A stretch of 64,000 nucleotides of DNA from Mycobacterium malmoense (GTDB taxonomy: Bacteria > Actinomycetota > Actinomycetes > Mycobacteriales > Mycobacteriaceae): contig NZ_CP080999.1 of NCBI RefSeq assembly GCF_019645855.1, forward strand, positions 4,092,001 to 4,156,000, written 5' to 3'. Of the stretch, positions 43,274-51,774 are shown piece by piece. A model generated the notes under the pieces. It made no database searches and had not been told where the DNA came from. It saw only the letters and a list, made by a program, of their open reading frames with translations. A program made the translations under genes and the position numbers. How positions within the stretch are numbered: the stretch's first letter is position 1; each line of letters begins with the position of its first letter.

Positions 43274-43294
43274 TTTTAGAATGCAATTCTAAAA
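43274..43294 (+). promoter_or_regulatory. Palindromic operator upstream of the amidohydrolase
   Basis: Nine-base arms TTTTAGAAT and ATTCTAAAA are perfectly inverted around GCA. It ends 9 bases before the ATG at 43304, so it probably overlaps the promoter. The adjacent TetR is the likely binder. Confidence 0.7.
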
Positions 43295-43303
43295 TTTGGC
43301 GGT

Positions 43304-44470
43304 ATGACGGCGCCCGCCGCGCAGCACCCCGTCAAGTTGTGGGCCAACTCGGGCGACTCCCACTTCATCGAGCCTGAGGACCTGTGGCGGTCGCGGCTGC
43401 CGCGCCGGCTAGCCGAACTGGTGCCGCGCAGCGAAAGGGATCCCGACGGCCGATTCGAGACCATCCACGTCGACGGCCAGGCGTTTCGCAGGCGGCTGCC
43501 CAGCATCGCCCAACAGGAGTTCATGGCGGCCACGGTCGCCGCCGCCGGCTCCCGCGACGTCGGCAAGCGGCTCGCCGACCTGAACGCCGAAGGCATCTGG
43601 TCGGAGTTGGTGTTCCCGTCGCTGGGCATGTGGTCCGGCTCGTTTCGCACCCCGGAACTGCTGCGCGCGGCGATGCGGGCCTCCAACGACTGGTCCAAGG
43701 AAGCGATCATGGACTACTCGCCGCGGCTGATCCCCACGGCGCAGGTGTCGACCCTGGATATCGACGACGCGGTCGACGAGCTCAAACGTTGCGGCACAAT
43801 GGGATTCAAGGCGGTGTTCCTTCCGGTCACGCCCCATCCGGCACAGCGCGACTACCACCGCGAGGAGTGGGAGCCGTTCTGGGCCGCGGCCGAAGACGTC
43901 GGCATGGTGATCGCCTTCCACATCGGCACCGAGCCAATCGATTTCGCCGCGGGCAGCTCGATCGGGGTGACCTACCACGGCCCGGGCGGCGCGGTGCTCA
44001 ACTATGTCGAGACGTCGTTCGGCGGCCAGCGCGCGGTGGTGAAGCTCGTCGCCTCGGGCGCCCTGGATCGGCATCCGAACCTCAAGGTGCTGGTGTCGGA
44101 AGGCGGCGCCACCTGGGTGCCGTTTGTCGCCGACCGGATGGAGGAAGGCTATCGGCAGCACGCAATGGTGGTGCGGCCCAAGCTCAAACGCGGCCCGCGG
44201 GAGATCATCTATTCGCAGGTGTACGCGTCGTTCCAGCATGACTCGTCGGCGATCGCGGCGATGACCGCGATGGGTTTCGACAACGTGCTCTGGGGCAGCG
44301 ACTACCCGCACATGGAAGGCACCTTCGGCCACACCCAGGAAACGCTGCATCGACTCTTCGACGGCGTCGACCAAAAGGCCAGGGACCGCATCTTGTTCGG
44401 CAGCTTCGCCGAGCTGTTCCCCGATGCGCCGCTACCGCCACCGCCCGGGGCCCACCTGGATGGTGAATAG
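43304..44470 (+). CDS. Amidohydrolase-2 family metal-dependent hydrolase
   Basis: 388 residues. The N-terminal metal site appears as SGDSHFIEP (Asp-x-His), with a barrel His in IAFHIGTEPI near residue 206 and the C-terminal Asp in LWGSDYPHMEG near 328. These fit the ACMSD/amidohydrolase-2 family of hydrolases and decarboxylases. Mycobacteria carry many such proteins with unknown substrates. It is controlled by a palindrome and probably by the TetR upstream, so it is likely induced by its substrate. A start 9 bases from the operator implies a short or absent leader. Confidence 0.92.
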   Translation: MTAPAAQHPVKLWANSGDSHFIEPEDLWRSRLPRRLAELVPRSERDPDGRFETIHVDGQAFRRRLPSIAQQEFMAATVAAAGSRDVGKRLADLNAEGIWSELVFPSLGMWSGSFRTPELLRAAMRASNDWSKEAIMDYSPRLIPTAQVSTLDIDDAVDELKRCGTMGFKAVFLPVTPHPAQRDYHREEWEPFWAAAEDVGMVIAFHIGTEPIDFAAGSSIGVTYHGPGGAVLNYVETSFGGQRAVVKLVASGALDRHPNLKVLVSEGGATWVPFVADRMEEGYRQHAMVVRPKLKRGPREIIYSQVYASFQHDSSAIAAMTAMGFDNVLWGSDYPHMEGTFGHTQETLHRLFDGVDQKARDRILFGSFAELFPDAPLPPPPGAHLDGE

Positions 44471-44494
44471 ATGGCCTAGGTAACGTCGGGATGC

Positions 44495-45358
44495 GTGAGC
44501 GCCGTAAGCAGCAGTCCCCAGACGGTCGAGTTTTCCGGCCACGAGGGCATCACCCTGGTCGCCGACGAGTGGAACAGCGGCTCGGCGGCGGCCGATCGGC
44601 CCACGATCCTGATGTTGCACGGCGGCGGCCAGAACAGGTTCTCCTGGAAGAACACCGGCCAAATCCTGGCCGCCGATGGGTTTCACGTCGTCGCATTGGA
44701 CTCCCGGGGTCACGGTGACAGCGATCGCTCGCCTGATGCCGACTACGACGTCGAAACGTTGACCGCCGACGTCATGCACGTCCTCGATGCGATCGGCCGC
44801 CAGGTGGTGCTCATCGGTGCCAGCATGGGCGGGCTGACCGGTATCCTCGCCGCGCACCGGGCCGGCCCCGACAGGGTGACCCGACTGGTGCTCGTCGACG
44901 TGGTACCTCGGTTCGAGAAGGGCGGCAGCGCCCGCATCCGCGACTTCATGATGGGCAACATCGACGGTTTCGACTCACTCGAGGAGGCCGCCGACGCCGT
45001 CGCCGCCTATCTGCCGTACCGAACCAAGCCGCGTAGCCCGGAGGGGCTGAAAAAGAACCTGCGCCTGCGCGACGGACGCTGGTATTGGCACTGGGATCCG
45101 GCGTTCATGACCAAGCCCGGGGACGACCCCGAACTGCGCACCGAGAAATTCGAGCAGGCGGCGACGAGCCTGACGATCCCGGTCCTGTTGATCCGTGGCA
45201 AACTCTCGGACGTCGTCAGCCCCGAAGGCGTCCAGCATTTCCTGACGCAGGTGCCGCGCGCGGAGTTCGTCGAACTGTCCAACGCGGGGCACACCGCGGC
45301 CGGTGACGACAACGACGCGTTCAGCGAAGCCTTAGTGGCGTTCGTCGAGCGGACCTAA
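44495..45358 (+). CDS. bpoB: Alpha/beta hydrolase (BpoB-like)
   Basis: 287 residues from a GTG. The oxyanion strand is MLHGGGQNRFSW, the nucleophile elbow GASMGG (Ser near residue 109), and the terminal catalytic His in LSNAGHTAAGDDN. In M. tuberculosis the positional equivalent (Rv1123c) is called a peroxidase BpoB after non-heme bromoperoxidases, which are in fact alpha/beta hydrolases; an esterase-type reaction is more likely. It starts 24 bases after the amidohydrolase stop and may share its transcript. Confidence 0.86.
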   Translation: MSAVSSSPQTVEFSGHEGITLVADEWNSGSAAADRPTILMLHGGGQNRFSWKNTGQILAADGFHVVALDSRGHGDSDRSPDADYDVETLTADVMHVLDAIGRQVVLIGASMGGLTGILAAHRAGPDRVTRLVLVDVVPRFEKGGSARIRDFMMGNIDGFDSLEEAADAVAAYLPYRTKPRSPEGLKKNLRLRDGRWYWHWDPAFMTKPGDDPELRTEKFEQAATSLTIPVLLIRGKLSDVVSPEGVQHFLTQVPRAEFVELSNAGHTAAGDDNDAFSEALVAFVERT

Positions 45359-45360
45359 TC

Positions 45361-45487
45361 CTCACGATCGCCACTAGTCCACATGGTGGCGACCCGCTTC
45401 ACCCGGCTCCGCCGCGCTCACGATCGCCACTAGTCCACATGGTGGCGACCCGCTTCACCCGGCTCCGCCGCGCTCACGATCGCCACT
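45361..45487. repeat. 56-bp tandem repeat, 2.3 copies
   Basis: Units 45361-45416 and 45417-45472 are identical, followed by a 15-base partial unit ending at the stop codon of the minus-strand 6-phosphogluconate dehydrogenase gene. Each unit contains TCGCCAC and GTGGCGA as inverted arms. It lies between convergent genes and may act as a transcription barrier. The copy number could vary between strains. Confidence 0.9.
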
Positions 45488-46508
45488 AATTGGCCGGCTT
45501 CTCGGCGTGGCCGCCGAACTGCTTGCGCATCGCCGACAGCGCCTTGCTGGCGAAGTCGTCGAGCTGACGGGAGGCAAAGCGGGACTGCAGCGCGGTCGTC
45601 AGCACAGGTGTGGGGACCCCCTCGTCGATCGCCGCGATGGAGGTCCACCGGCCCTCGCCGGAGTCGGAGACCCGACCGGAGAACTCCTTCAGGTCAGGGG
45701 ATTCGTGCAGCGCGATCGCGGTCAGATCCAGCAGCCAGGAGCCGATGACGCTGCCCCGACGCCAGACCTCGGCGACTTCCGGGATGTCGAAGTCGTACTG
45801 ATAGAACTCGGGGTTCGACAGCGGCGCGGTTTCGGCGTCACCCGCCTGCGCGTGCTTGCCGACATCGGCATTGCGTAAGACGTTCAGCCCCTCGGCGAGC
45901 GACGCCATCATCCCGTACTCGATTCCGTTGTGCACCATCTTGACGAAGTGCCCCGCCCCGGACGGCCCGCAATGCAGGTAGCCCTTCTCCGATTGCGCGA
46001 CCTCGCCGTCGCGGCCGGGGGTGCGCGGCGCCGCATCCACCCCGGGCGCGACGGTGGCGAAGATCGGCTCGGCGTGCGCGAACGCGTCGGCGTCGCCGCC
46101 GATCATCAGGCAGTAGCCGCGTTCACGGCCCCACACGCCGCCGCTGGTCCCACAGTCAAGTAAGCGGATACCTTTCTCTGACAACGTCTTTGAGTGGCGG
46201 ATGTCGTCGCGATAGTAGGAGTTGCCGCCGTCGATCACGATGTCGCCGGGGTCGAGGGTCTTGGCCAGGTCCTTGATCACCCCCGAGGTGATGGTCCCGG
46301 CCGGCACCATCACCCACACCACGCGCGGGGCGGTGAGCTTCTCGGCGAGCTCCGACAACGAGGACACCCCGGTGGTCCTGTCCTCGCCGGCCATCGCCAT
46401 GACGGCGTCGGGGTTGTGGTCGTACACCACGCACTCGTGCCCGTCGTTGGCCACGCGCCGAACGATATTCGCGCCCATGCGACCCAGGCCGATCATCCCC
46501 AGCTGCAT
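45486..46508 (-). CDS. gnd2: 6-phosphogluconate dehydrogenase, decarboxylating (Gnd2 type)
   Basis: 340 residues from the ATG at 46508, with GGAGACAGG upstream; the frame extends further but lacks similarity. It begins MQLGMIGLGRMGANIVRRV, the dinucleotide-binding loop, and has GGNSYYRDD, LDCGTSGGVWGRERGYCLMIGG and SGAGHFVKMVHNGIEYGMM, which form the substrate site of the short (~330-residue) 6PGDH class. It oxidises 6-phosphogluconate to ribulose 5-phosphate with NAD(P) in the pentose phosphate pathway. In M. tuberculosis gnd2 is next to zwf1, but no zwf gene follows here. Confidence 0.94.
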   Translation of the reverse strand: MQLGMIGLGRMGANIVRRVANDGHECVVYDHNPDAVMAMAGEDRTTGVSSLSELAEKLTAPRVVWVMVPAGTITSGVIKDLAKTLDPGDIVIDGGNSYYRDDIRHSKTLSEKGIRLLDCGTSGGVWGRERGYCLMIGGDADAFAHAEPIFATVAPGVDAAPRTPGRDGEVAQSEKGYLHCGPSGAGHFVKMVHNGIEYGMMASLAEGLNVLRNADVGKHAQAGDAETAPLSNPEFYQYDFDIPEVAEVWRRGSVIGSWLLDLTAIALHESPDLKEFSGRVSDSGEGRWTSIAAIDEGVPTPVLTTALQSRFASRQLDDFASKALSAMRKQFGGHAEKPAN

Positions 46509-46795
46509 CTTGTCCTGTCTCCTTAATGTCATGCGTCCGTTAACCAACCGCGCAGCCTCGGGTCCGCAGGTACCGCCGCCGGCACGGCCCGAAGCGTCAT
46601 CTTGTGAGCGAGATCGCCGGCAATTCCGAAGGTCGCCAGCAATTCTGAGGGACTACTATCGCCGTCGGCTAAAACCGCACCTCCCGAAAGTCACCTATTC
46701 GGCTCCCTTGAGACTCACTACCCGCGGCCGGCCGAACTCAACACTAAACACTGCCCGTGGGCCCGACAACCTGAACACATCGCCGCCTTGCAAGG

Positions 46796-47626
46796 ATGGC
46801 CGGCATGGGCGACGCGCTGCATATCGCGGTCTACATCCTGGCCGGGGTTGCCGCGCTCGAAGCCGGCGCGCTCGCCGTGCTGTCGAGGCTGCTTGCGCGC
46901 GGTCGCCGGGAGATCGACGAGCTGCGGCACCGAACCGATGCCCGCAATTGGCTGCTGTCGGGCGGTCGCGAGGCCGTCAAGACCGTGTGGAACACCGCCA
47001 ACCTGGTGCGCAAGGAGGGCTTTGGCGCGGCCGTGCGCAGCTCGATCGAGGACCTCGCCGACTGGGCCGAGGTCGAGCGACCCGACCTGGCCCGGGTCAC
47101 CCCCGACGGCCGGGTGGTGATCCTGTTCTCCGACATCGAGGGGTCCACCGCGCTGAACGAGCGGATCGGCGACCGCGCCTGGGTCAAGCTGATCGGCTCG
47201 CACGACAAGCTCATTTCAGGCCTCGTACGGCGATGGTCCGGACATGTGGTGAAGAGTCAGGGCGACGGATTCATGATCGCCTTCGCGCATGCCGAGCAGG
47301 CCGTGCGGTGCGGCATCGACGTGCAGCATGCGTTGCACCAGAATGCAAAACGTAAGCGGCACGAGGACATTCGCGTTCGGATCGGCATCCACATGGGCCG
47401 CTCGGTGCGCCGCGGCGACGATCTGTTTGGCCGCAACGTCGCCATGGCGGCCCGGGTCGCCGCGCAGGCCGTCGGCGGCCAGATCCTGGTGAGCGAACCG
47501 GTGCGAGACGCCGTTCGCGATTGCCCCGACTGTCAAGACATCTCGTTCGATGACGGCCGCGACGTCGAGCTGAAAGGCTTTTCGGGCAGCTACCGGTTGT
47601 TCGCCGTCGGGGCCGACGCCGCTTGA
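46796..47626 (+). CDS. Membrane-anchored class III adenylate/guanylate cyclase
   Basis: 276 residues; ATG at 46805 has better ribosome spacing and would remove three residues. One N-terminal membrane span (about 6-28) is followed by a linker and a cyclase homology domain from ~103. It keeps the metal-binding Asp in FSDIEGST, the substrate Lys and second metal Asp in VKSQGDGFMIAF, and the Asn/Arg of GRNVAMAAR, so it is plausibly active in making cAMP. The M. tuberculosis counterpart Rv1120c is shorter, as I recall. Its stop overlaps the convergent small membrane gene by 37 bases. Confidence 0.9.
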   Translation: MAGMGDALHIAVYILAGVAALEAGALAVLSRLLARGRREIDELRHRTDARNWLLSGGREAVKTVWNTANLVRKEGFGAAVRSSIEDLADWAEVERPDLARVTPDGRVVILFSDIEGSTALNERIGDRAWVKLIGSHDKLISGLVRRWSGHVVKSQGDGFMIAFAHAEQAVRCGIDVQHALHQNAKRKRHEDIRVRIGIHMGRSVRRGDDLFGRNVAMAARVAAQAVGGQILVSEPVRDAVRDCPDCQDISFDDGRDVELKGFSGSYRLFAVGADAA

Positions 47627-47787
47627 GACCTGTCGGTATCGGATTCGGCCAACCTCTGATGCAGACGCGCCCGGACCTCGTCGGCGGTGTACGCACGCCG
47701 CTTGCGTTGATCGCGGACCACGAGCGCGCCGCCGGCGACAACGCCGGCGACGCCGGCCAGCCCGAGCCACTTCCACATGCTGCGCAT
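47590..47787 (-). CDS. Small membrane protein
   Basis: 65 residues from the ATG at 47787 (MRSMWKWLGLAGVAGVVAGG): one membrane span at about 6-22 followed by the basic RDQRKRRAYTADEVRARLH and a polar tail. Such short proteins are conserved among mycobacteria with no known role. Its 3' end overlaps the convergent cyclase gene. A longer start at 47826 would add 13 polar residues. Confidence 0.7.
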   Translation of the reverse strand: MRSMWKWLGLAGVAGVVAGGALVVRDQRKRRAYTADEVRARLHQRLAESDTDRSQAASAPTANNR

Positions 47788-47869
47788 GGACACAGGGTAT
47801 TCGCCACGAGGTTCCGCCATGCTCACTTGTGGTTAACTGGTGTGCCCTTCAAACGACTGCGCGCCCACC

Positions 47870-48670
47870 ATGGACACCCTTCGCGATAAGGTCGCCGTCA
47901 TCACCGGAGCGGCCAGCGGCATAGGCCGGGCCATCGCGTGCGCGCTCGCGGACCGGGGCGCTCGCGTCGTGGCCGTCGACATCGACAACGAGGGTATCCG
48001 GGCGCTGGCCGGCGAGCTGAGCGACCGAGGGGCCGCCGCATTGCCGCATCGCGCCGACGTCTCGGATCCGGCCGCATTCGACGGCATTCGGAGCGCGGCG
48101 CTGCAGCGGTTCGGCCGGGTGGACATCGTGGTCAACAATGTCGGCGTGCTGACGAACGGCCTGCCCGAAGACATTCCGGTTTCCGAGTGGCAACGCCTCC
48201 TCGACGTCAACCTGATGTCGGTGGTGCGCAGCAACGCCGCCTTCCTGCCGCTGCTGCTGGATCAGGGCAGCGGGCATGTGGTCAACACCGCCTCCTTCGC
48301 CGGGCTTTTCACGTATTCCTACGACCGGCTGCCGTACGCAGCCACCAAGGCCGCCATCGTGCAGATCAGCGAGGGGTTGGCAATCTATTTGCGGCCCAAG
48401 AACATTGGCGTCACCCTGCTGTGCCCGGGGCCGGTGCTGACCAATATCGCCGCTGCCGTACCGAGATTCGGCGACGGGGCACCGCTGCGCATCCCGGGCG
48501 ATCAGTTCGAGCTGCTCGACCCCGCGACCGTCGGCGAGCTGGTCGCCGACGCGATCCTGCGCAACCGATTCTTCGTGCCCACCCACGCCGGCGTCGTCGA
48601 CGAGTTACGCCGCCGCGTCGAGGACTGGGACGCCTACATCGACTACCAGATCTCCCGCGAAACCGATTGA
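47870..48670 (+). CDS. Short-chain dehydrogenase/reductase
   Basis: 266 residues from the ATG at 47870; an upstream GTG frame extension is less likely. It shows TGAASGIGR, NNVGV near residue 84, the Ser in NTASFAG and the Tyr-x3-Lys motif YAATK. The C-terminal region contains RNRFFVPTHAG. It lies 13 bases before a carboxymuconolactone decarboxylase-like gene, and both run with the YiiX-like gene as a three-gene operon. The substrate is unknown. Confidence 0.92.
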   Translation: MDTLRDKVAVITGAASGIGRAIACALADRGARVVAVDIDNEGIRALAGELSDRGAAALPHRADVSDPAAFDGIRSAALQRFGRVDIVVNNVGVLTNGLPEDIPVSEWQRLLDVNLMSVVRSNAAFLPLLLDQGSGHVVNTASFAGLFTYSYDRLPYAATKAAIVQISEGLAIYLRPKNIGVTLLCPGPVLTNIAAAVPRFGDGAPLRIPGDQFELLDPATVGELVADAILRNRFFVPTHAGVVDELRRRVEDWDAYIDYQISRETD

Positions 48671-48683
48671 AAGGCACACACAA

Positions 48684-49055
48684 ATGACTGATCGCAGCAC
48701 CTTGGGTCTCGATGTGTTCCGGGACATGATGCCCGGCCTGATCCCGGACGATGTCACCAGCCTTCGCGACGGCGGCGTCGCCGACGAACTCGGCAACCTG
48801 AGCATCGATCACGTTTTCGGCGCCTTGTGGACCCGCCCCGGCCTGGATCGTCGCTCCCGCAGCCTGGTGACCCTCGGCGCGCTCATCGCCCTGCGGGCCG
48901 GCGACGAGCTGAAGATCCACTTCCAGATCGCGCTGCGCAACGGGCTGACCATCGAGGAAATCGAAGAGGTGATCTATCACATGACCGGCTATGCCGGCTA
49001 CCCCGCGGCGGCCACCGCGCGCAACGTCGCGCGCGGAGTACTGGCGAGCTCATAA
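48684..49055 (+). CDS. Carboxymuconolactone decarboxylase family protein
   Basis: 123 residues, all helical, with RSRSLVTLGALIALRAGDEL and YHMTGYAGYPAA, typical of the PcaC branch. The CxxC redox pair of AhpD-type members is absent, so a peroxidase function is unlikely. In the beta-ketoadipate pathway PcaC decarboxylates 4-carboxymuconolactone, but no other pathway gene is present here. The stop overlaps the start of the next gene by one base (TAATG). Confidence 0.88.
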   Translation: MTDRSTLGLDVFRDMMPGLIPDDVTSLRDGGVADELGNLSIDHVFGALWTRPGLDRRSRSLVTLGALIALRAGDELKIHFQIALRNGLTIEEIEEVIYHMTGYAGYPAAATARNVARGVLASS

Positions 49056-49783
49056 TGGCCCATAATCCCGAGGACGATGCCCGAAGCGACGAGCGGGCTT
49101 ACATGCTGACCCTGGACCAAGCGCTCGACGAGACGCGCACTGGTGACCTTTGGCTGTTCCGCGGCGGCTCGGGACCCGACCGTGCCATCCAGACCTTGAC
49201 CAACAGTCCGGTGAACCACGTCGGCATGACGGTGGCCATCGACGACTTGCCGCCGCTGATCTGGCATGCCGAACTGGGCGACAAGCTCGTCGACCTGTGG
49301 ACCGGGACCAACCACCGCGGCGTGCAGCTCAACGACCTACGCGATGCCGTCCAGCAGTGGACGCGGCGCTACCACCAGCGCTGCTGGCTGCGTCAGCTGA
49401 CGCCGCACGCCAACCGCGAACAGGAGAACGACTTGCTACGGGTGATCGCGCGGATGGATGGCACCCCGTTTCCCGCTACCGCGCGTCTCACCGGCCGGTG
49501 GATCCGCGGCCGGCTCCCGACCGCCTACGACTGGTTACGGGGAATCCCGGTCGTGGACAAGAAGGTTCGAGAGTCGACACAGCGGCGCAAAGCGCGCCAA
49601 CGCGTCGGCCTGGAAACGGCGTACTGCGCGGAGACGGTGGCCATCACCTACGAGGAAATGGGATTGCTCAGCACGCAGAAGTACTCGAACTGGTTCGATC
49701 CGGGCTCGTTCTGGAGCGGTGACACGCTTCCGCTGGCGCCGGGTTATCGGCTGGGCGACGAAATCGCCATTGCGGTCGGCTAA
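49055..49783 (+). CDS. YiiX/NlpC-P60-like (permuted papain fold) hydrolase
   Basis: 242 residues. GDLWLFRGGSGPDRAIQTLT and NHVGMTVAI contain the usual Gly-Asp and His of permuted NlpC/P60 (YiiX-like) proteins, and YCAETVAITYEEMG holds the candidate catalytic Cys near residue 191 with the order His-then-Cys expected for the permuted form. There is no signal peptide. Known relatives act on lipids or amide bonds; the substrate here is unknown. Position matches Rv1118c. It is coupled to the preceding gene and converges with the monooxygenase-like gene, overlapping by four bases. Confidence 0.8.
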   Translation: MAHNPEDDARSDERAYMLTLDQALDETRTGDLWLFRGGSGPDRAIQTLTNSPVNHVGMTVAIDDLPPLIWHAELGDKLVDLWTGTNHRGVQLNDLRDAVQQWTRRYHQRCWLRQLTPHANREQENDLLRVIARMDGTPFPATARLTGRWIRGRLPTAYDWLRGIPVVDKKVRESTQRRKARQRVGLETAYCAETVAITYEEMGLLSTQKYSNWFDPGSFWSGDTLPLAPGYRLGDEIAIAVG

Positions 49784-50103
49784 TCGACCGACATCTCCCC
49801 CATGTCGGACCAGCCTGTCGCGTCGACGGTCTGGCTGATGATCTTGGGCGTGGACCTCAGCGCCTGCGGCAGCTCTCGCATCGCCCGTTTGAAGTGATCG
49901 CTGTTGACGTGGACGCTGCCCGCGTCACCGTCGCGGAACGCCTCGACCAAGACATACTCCGCCGGGTTGTCCAGGCTGCGCGACCAGTCGAACCACAGGT
50001 TGCCCGCCTCGGCGCGAGTGGCGGCCGTAAATTCGGCGACCAGTTCCGGCCAGCGGTCGGTCCATTCGGGTTTGGTCTCGAACTTGACGACTATAAAGAT
50101 CAT
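49780..50103 (-). CDS. Antibiotic biosynthesis monooxygenase (ABM) domain protein
   Basis: 107 residues, the same length that I recall for Rv1117. A single ferredoxin-like ABM domain: IFIVVKFETKPEWTDRW, LWFDWSRSLDNPAEYVLVEAF and SDHFKRAMRELP. Members act as quinol monooxygenases or heme-degrading enzymes, or have unknown roles. The gene is 19 bases downstream of the OsmC gene on the same strand, pointing to a shared redox-stress transcript. Confidence 0.88.
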   Translation of the reverse strand: MIFIVVKFETKPEWTDRWPELVAEFTAATRAEAGNLWFDWSRSLDNPAEYVLVEAFRDGDAGSVHVNSDHFKRAMRELPQALRSTPKIISQTVDATGWSDMGEMSVD

Positions 50104-50122
50104 TGCCGGTCAGGATACGCGG

Positions 50123-50635
50123 TCAGCCGATCTCCAGGCTCGTCGTCACCGCTGTGGCGTTTCGGGTCAAATCCAGTACCGGACAGTGCGCGTCGACCGC
50201 TTCCTGCAGTTCGCGGTAGTGCCGCGGCGACTCCGGCCCGGTCACCGTGACCACCACCCGCACCCGTTGGAAACCCGGGCGCACCGCGTCGTCGAAACCG
50301 AAGAAGCCCCGCACATCGAGATCGCCCTCGGCGTGCGCGGTGATCTCGTCGACCGCGATGCCGAGCCTCTCGGCCCAGACGCGCCAGGTCACGATCTGGC
50401 AGGACAGCAGCGACGCCAGGTAGTACTCGACCGGGTTCGGGGCTTTGCCCTCTCCGCCGAGCGCGGGCGGCTCGTCGACCTCGACTCGGCGCTGGCCGAC
50501 GCTGACCGTGCTGGCGACCGCATCGTGGGCGATGGCCGCAGCCCGGAACACGACCTGGGCGTTGGCCTTGTCGGCCGCGACGGCAACGCTGTGGGCGGCG
50601 ATGACGCCGCCGAGATGGGTAGTCGACGTTGTCAC
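50123..50635 (-). CDS. OsmC family peroxiredoxin-like protein
   Basis: 170 residues. The two cysteines of the OsmC/Ohr fold are present: one in YYLASLLSCQIVTW near residue 79 and the other in EAVDAHCPVLD near 150. These proteins reduce organic hydroperoxides with a thiol partner. GGEGKAPNPVEYYL also fits the family. The ABM-domain gene lies directly downstream. The 257 bases upstream have no supported gene and would hold the promoter. Confidence 0.93.
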   Translation of the reverse strand: MTTSTTHLGGVIAAHSVAVAADKANAQVVFRAAAIAHDAVASTVSVGQRRVEVDEPPALGGEGKAPNPVEYYLASLLSCQIVTWRVWAERLGIAVDEITAHAEGDLDVRGFFGFDDAVRPGFQRVRVVVTVTGPESPRHYRELQEAVDAHCPVLDLTRNATAVTTSLEIG

Positions 50636-50892
50636 CTTGTGTCCCCTTACCGTCTCGCCGTCCCGGCAATGGTAAGGCGCGCGCCGCCCTGGATCGGCTC
50701 GGCCTGACTCGAATTCGTCTCTTTGCGATGTGTTAACGGTTTGCGGCCACGACCGTAAACGTGTGCTTTATGCGGCAAATTAACGTGCCGGCGTGGGTAT
50801 GGCCGCAATTGGCGATCGATAAATGCGATCCATTTCGCACAATAATTTGTTGCGCGGGTCAGCTCAGTCGTTGCGCATTCGCGAACCCCGCG

Positions 50893-51399
50893 TCAGCCCG
50901 CCGGCGGCGCGTCCGCAGGCGGTGGCGTGGGTATTTCGGGAGCCGGAGCCACCGCGTCGACGAGGACGGCCGGTGCATCCGGCGGCGGAGGCGGAGCGCC
51001 CTCGCCGTCCGGCGGCATCGGCAGAAACATGTGATGCGTGAATCCTGGCCGGTAGGCGCCCGGACCCCCGATGTGCACACCGCCGTGTTCACCACTGGAT
51101 ACCGAGGTCCCATCCGGCAACGTCACCGCGGTGTGGGCGCCGTTCCACCCGATCACCAAGGCGTTGGGAGCGGTGCCGTATTGAAAGCCCCGCACCAATA
51201 AAGCGGCCTCTTCATTCCCGGTATTAAATCGATCTCCGAACACCGGCCTGTCGGTCGCCGCGTTGGCAATCCACGAGGCAAGCCCTGAACAGTCGGTCCC
51301 GGCGGGCGAATCTCCACCCACAACATAGGGCGTCCCGGAGACCTGATTGATGAGCGACATCAACGTAGCTAGAACAATCACGGGCAGCGACGCTAGCAA
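50893..51399 (-). CDS. NlpC/P60-like exported protein (Rv1115-like), N-terminus uncertain
   Basis: 168 residues from a TTG at 51399, with one membrane span (LASLPVIVLATLMSLI) and then GTPYVVGGDSPAGTDCSGLASW, which holds the candidate nucleophile Cys of NlpC/P60 peptidases, and NGAHTAVTLPDG with the His. A Pro-rich tail (about 130-168) ends the protein. There is no ribosome site. In another frame directly upstream, MNLIAS reads into the same point, so a one-base change may have broken the true N-terminus. Family members handle cell-wall peptides or bind them; activity here is not certain. Confidence 0.75.
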   Translation of the reverse strand: MLASLPVIVLATLMSLINQVSGTPYVVGGDSPAGTDCSGLASWIANAATDRPVFGDRFNTGNEEAALLVRGFQYGTAPNALVIGWNGAHTAVTLPDGTSVSSGEHGGVHIGGPGAYRPGFTHHMFLPMPPDGEGAPPPPPDAPAVLVDAVAPAPEIPTPPPADAPPAG

Positions 51400-51774
51400 T
51401 AAGATTCATCGGGAGCCAAAATTTGTGGTGCGCGTCACTTGTGGAGTGGAAAATGGCGTTGATCGCATTTACAGCAAAATTATTACGCCAACGCATATTT
51501 GCGGACACGAAACTGATGGTCCACATTCTCGGTCGCCCCGGCCAACTCCACGAGCCTGAGGTGGTGCCGGGGAAGTGCCGCGAGCACGATGTCAGCGCCG
51601 ATCGGTACCTCGCGTCGCGCTGGCAGGACGTACCCAAGTTGGTCGACCGGTTCGTGCGCTGGCTGGTCCTGCGCAGCACCTCGGCCAGCCGCGCAATAAA
51701 CGATGGCCCCTTTCTTGCGAAGGGGGCCATCGCCGTTGACGGTCACCGGCTCGCATCGGCGACCTCCAGCGGAC
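51400..51774. other. Intergenic stretch without supported gene
   Basis: Contains the possible lost N-terminus of the NlpC/P60-like gene near 51415 and otherwise nothing recognisable. Confidence 0.4.

Noticed and set aside
46548..46795. Search for a zwf fragment beside the 6-phosphogluconate dehydrogenase gene
   Set aside because: No glucose-6-phosphate dehydrogenase motif is seen in any frame.
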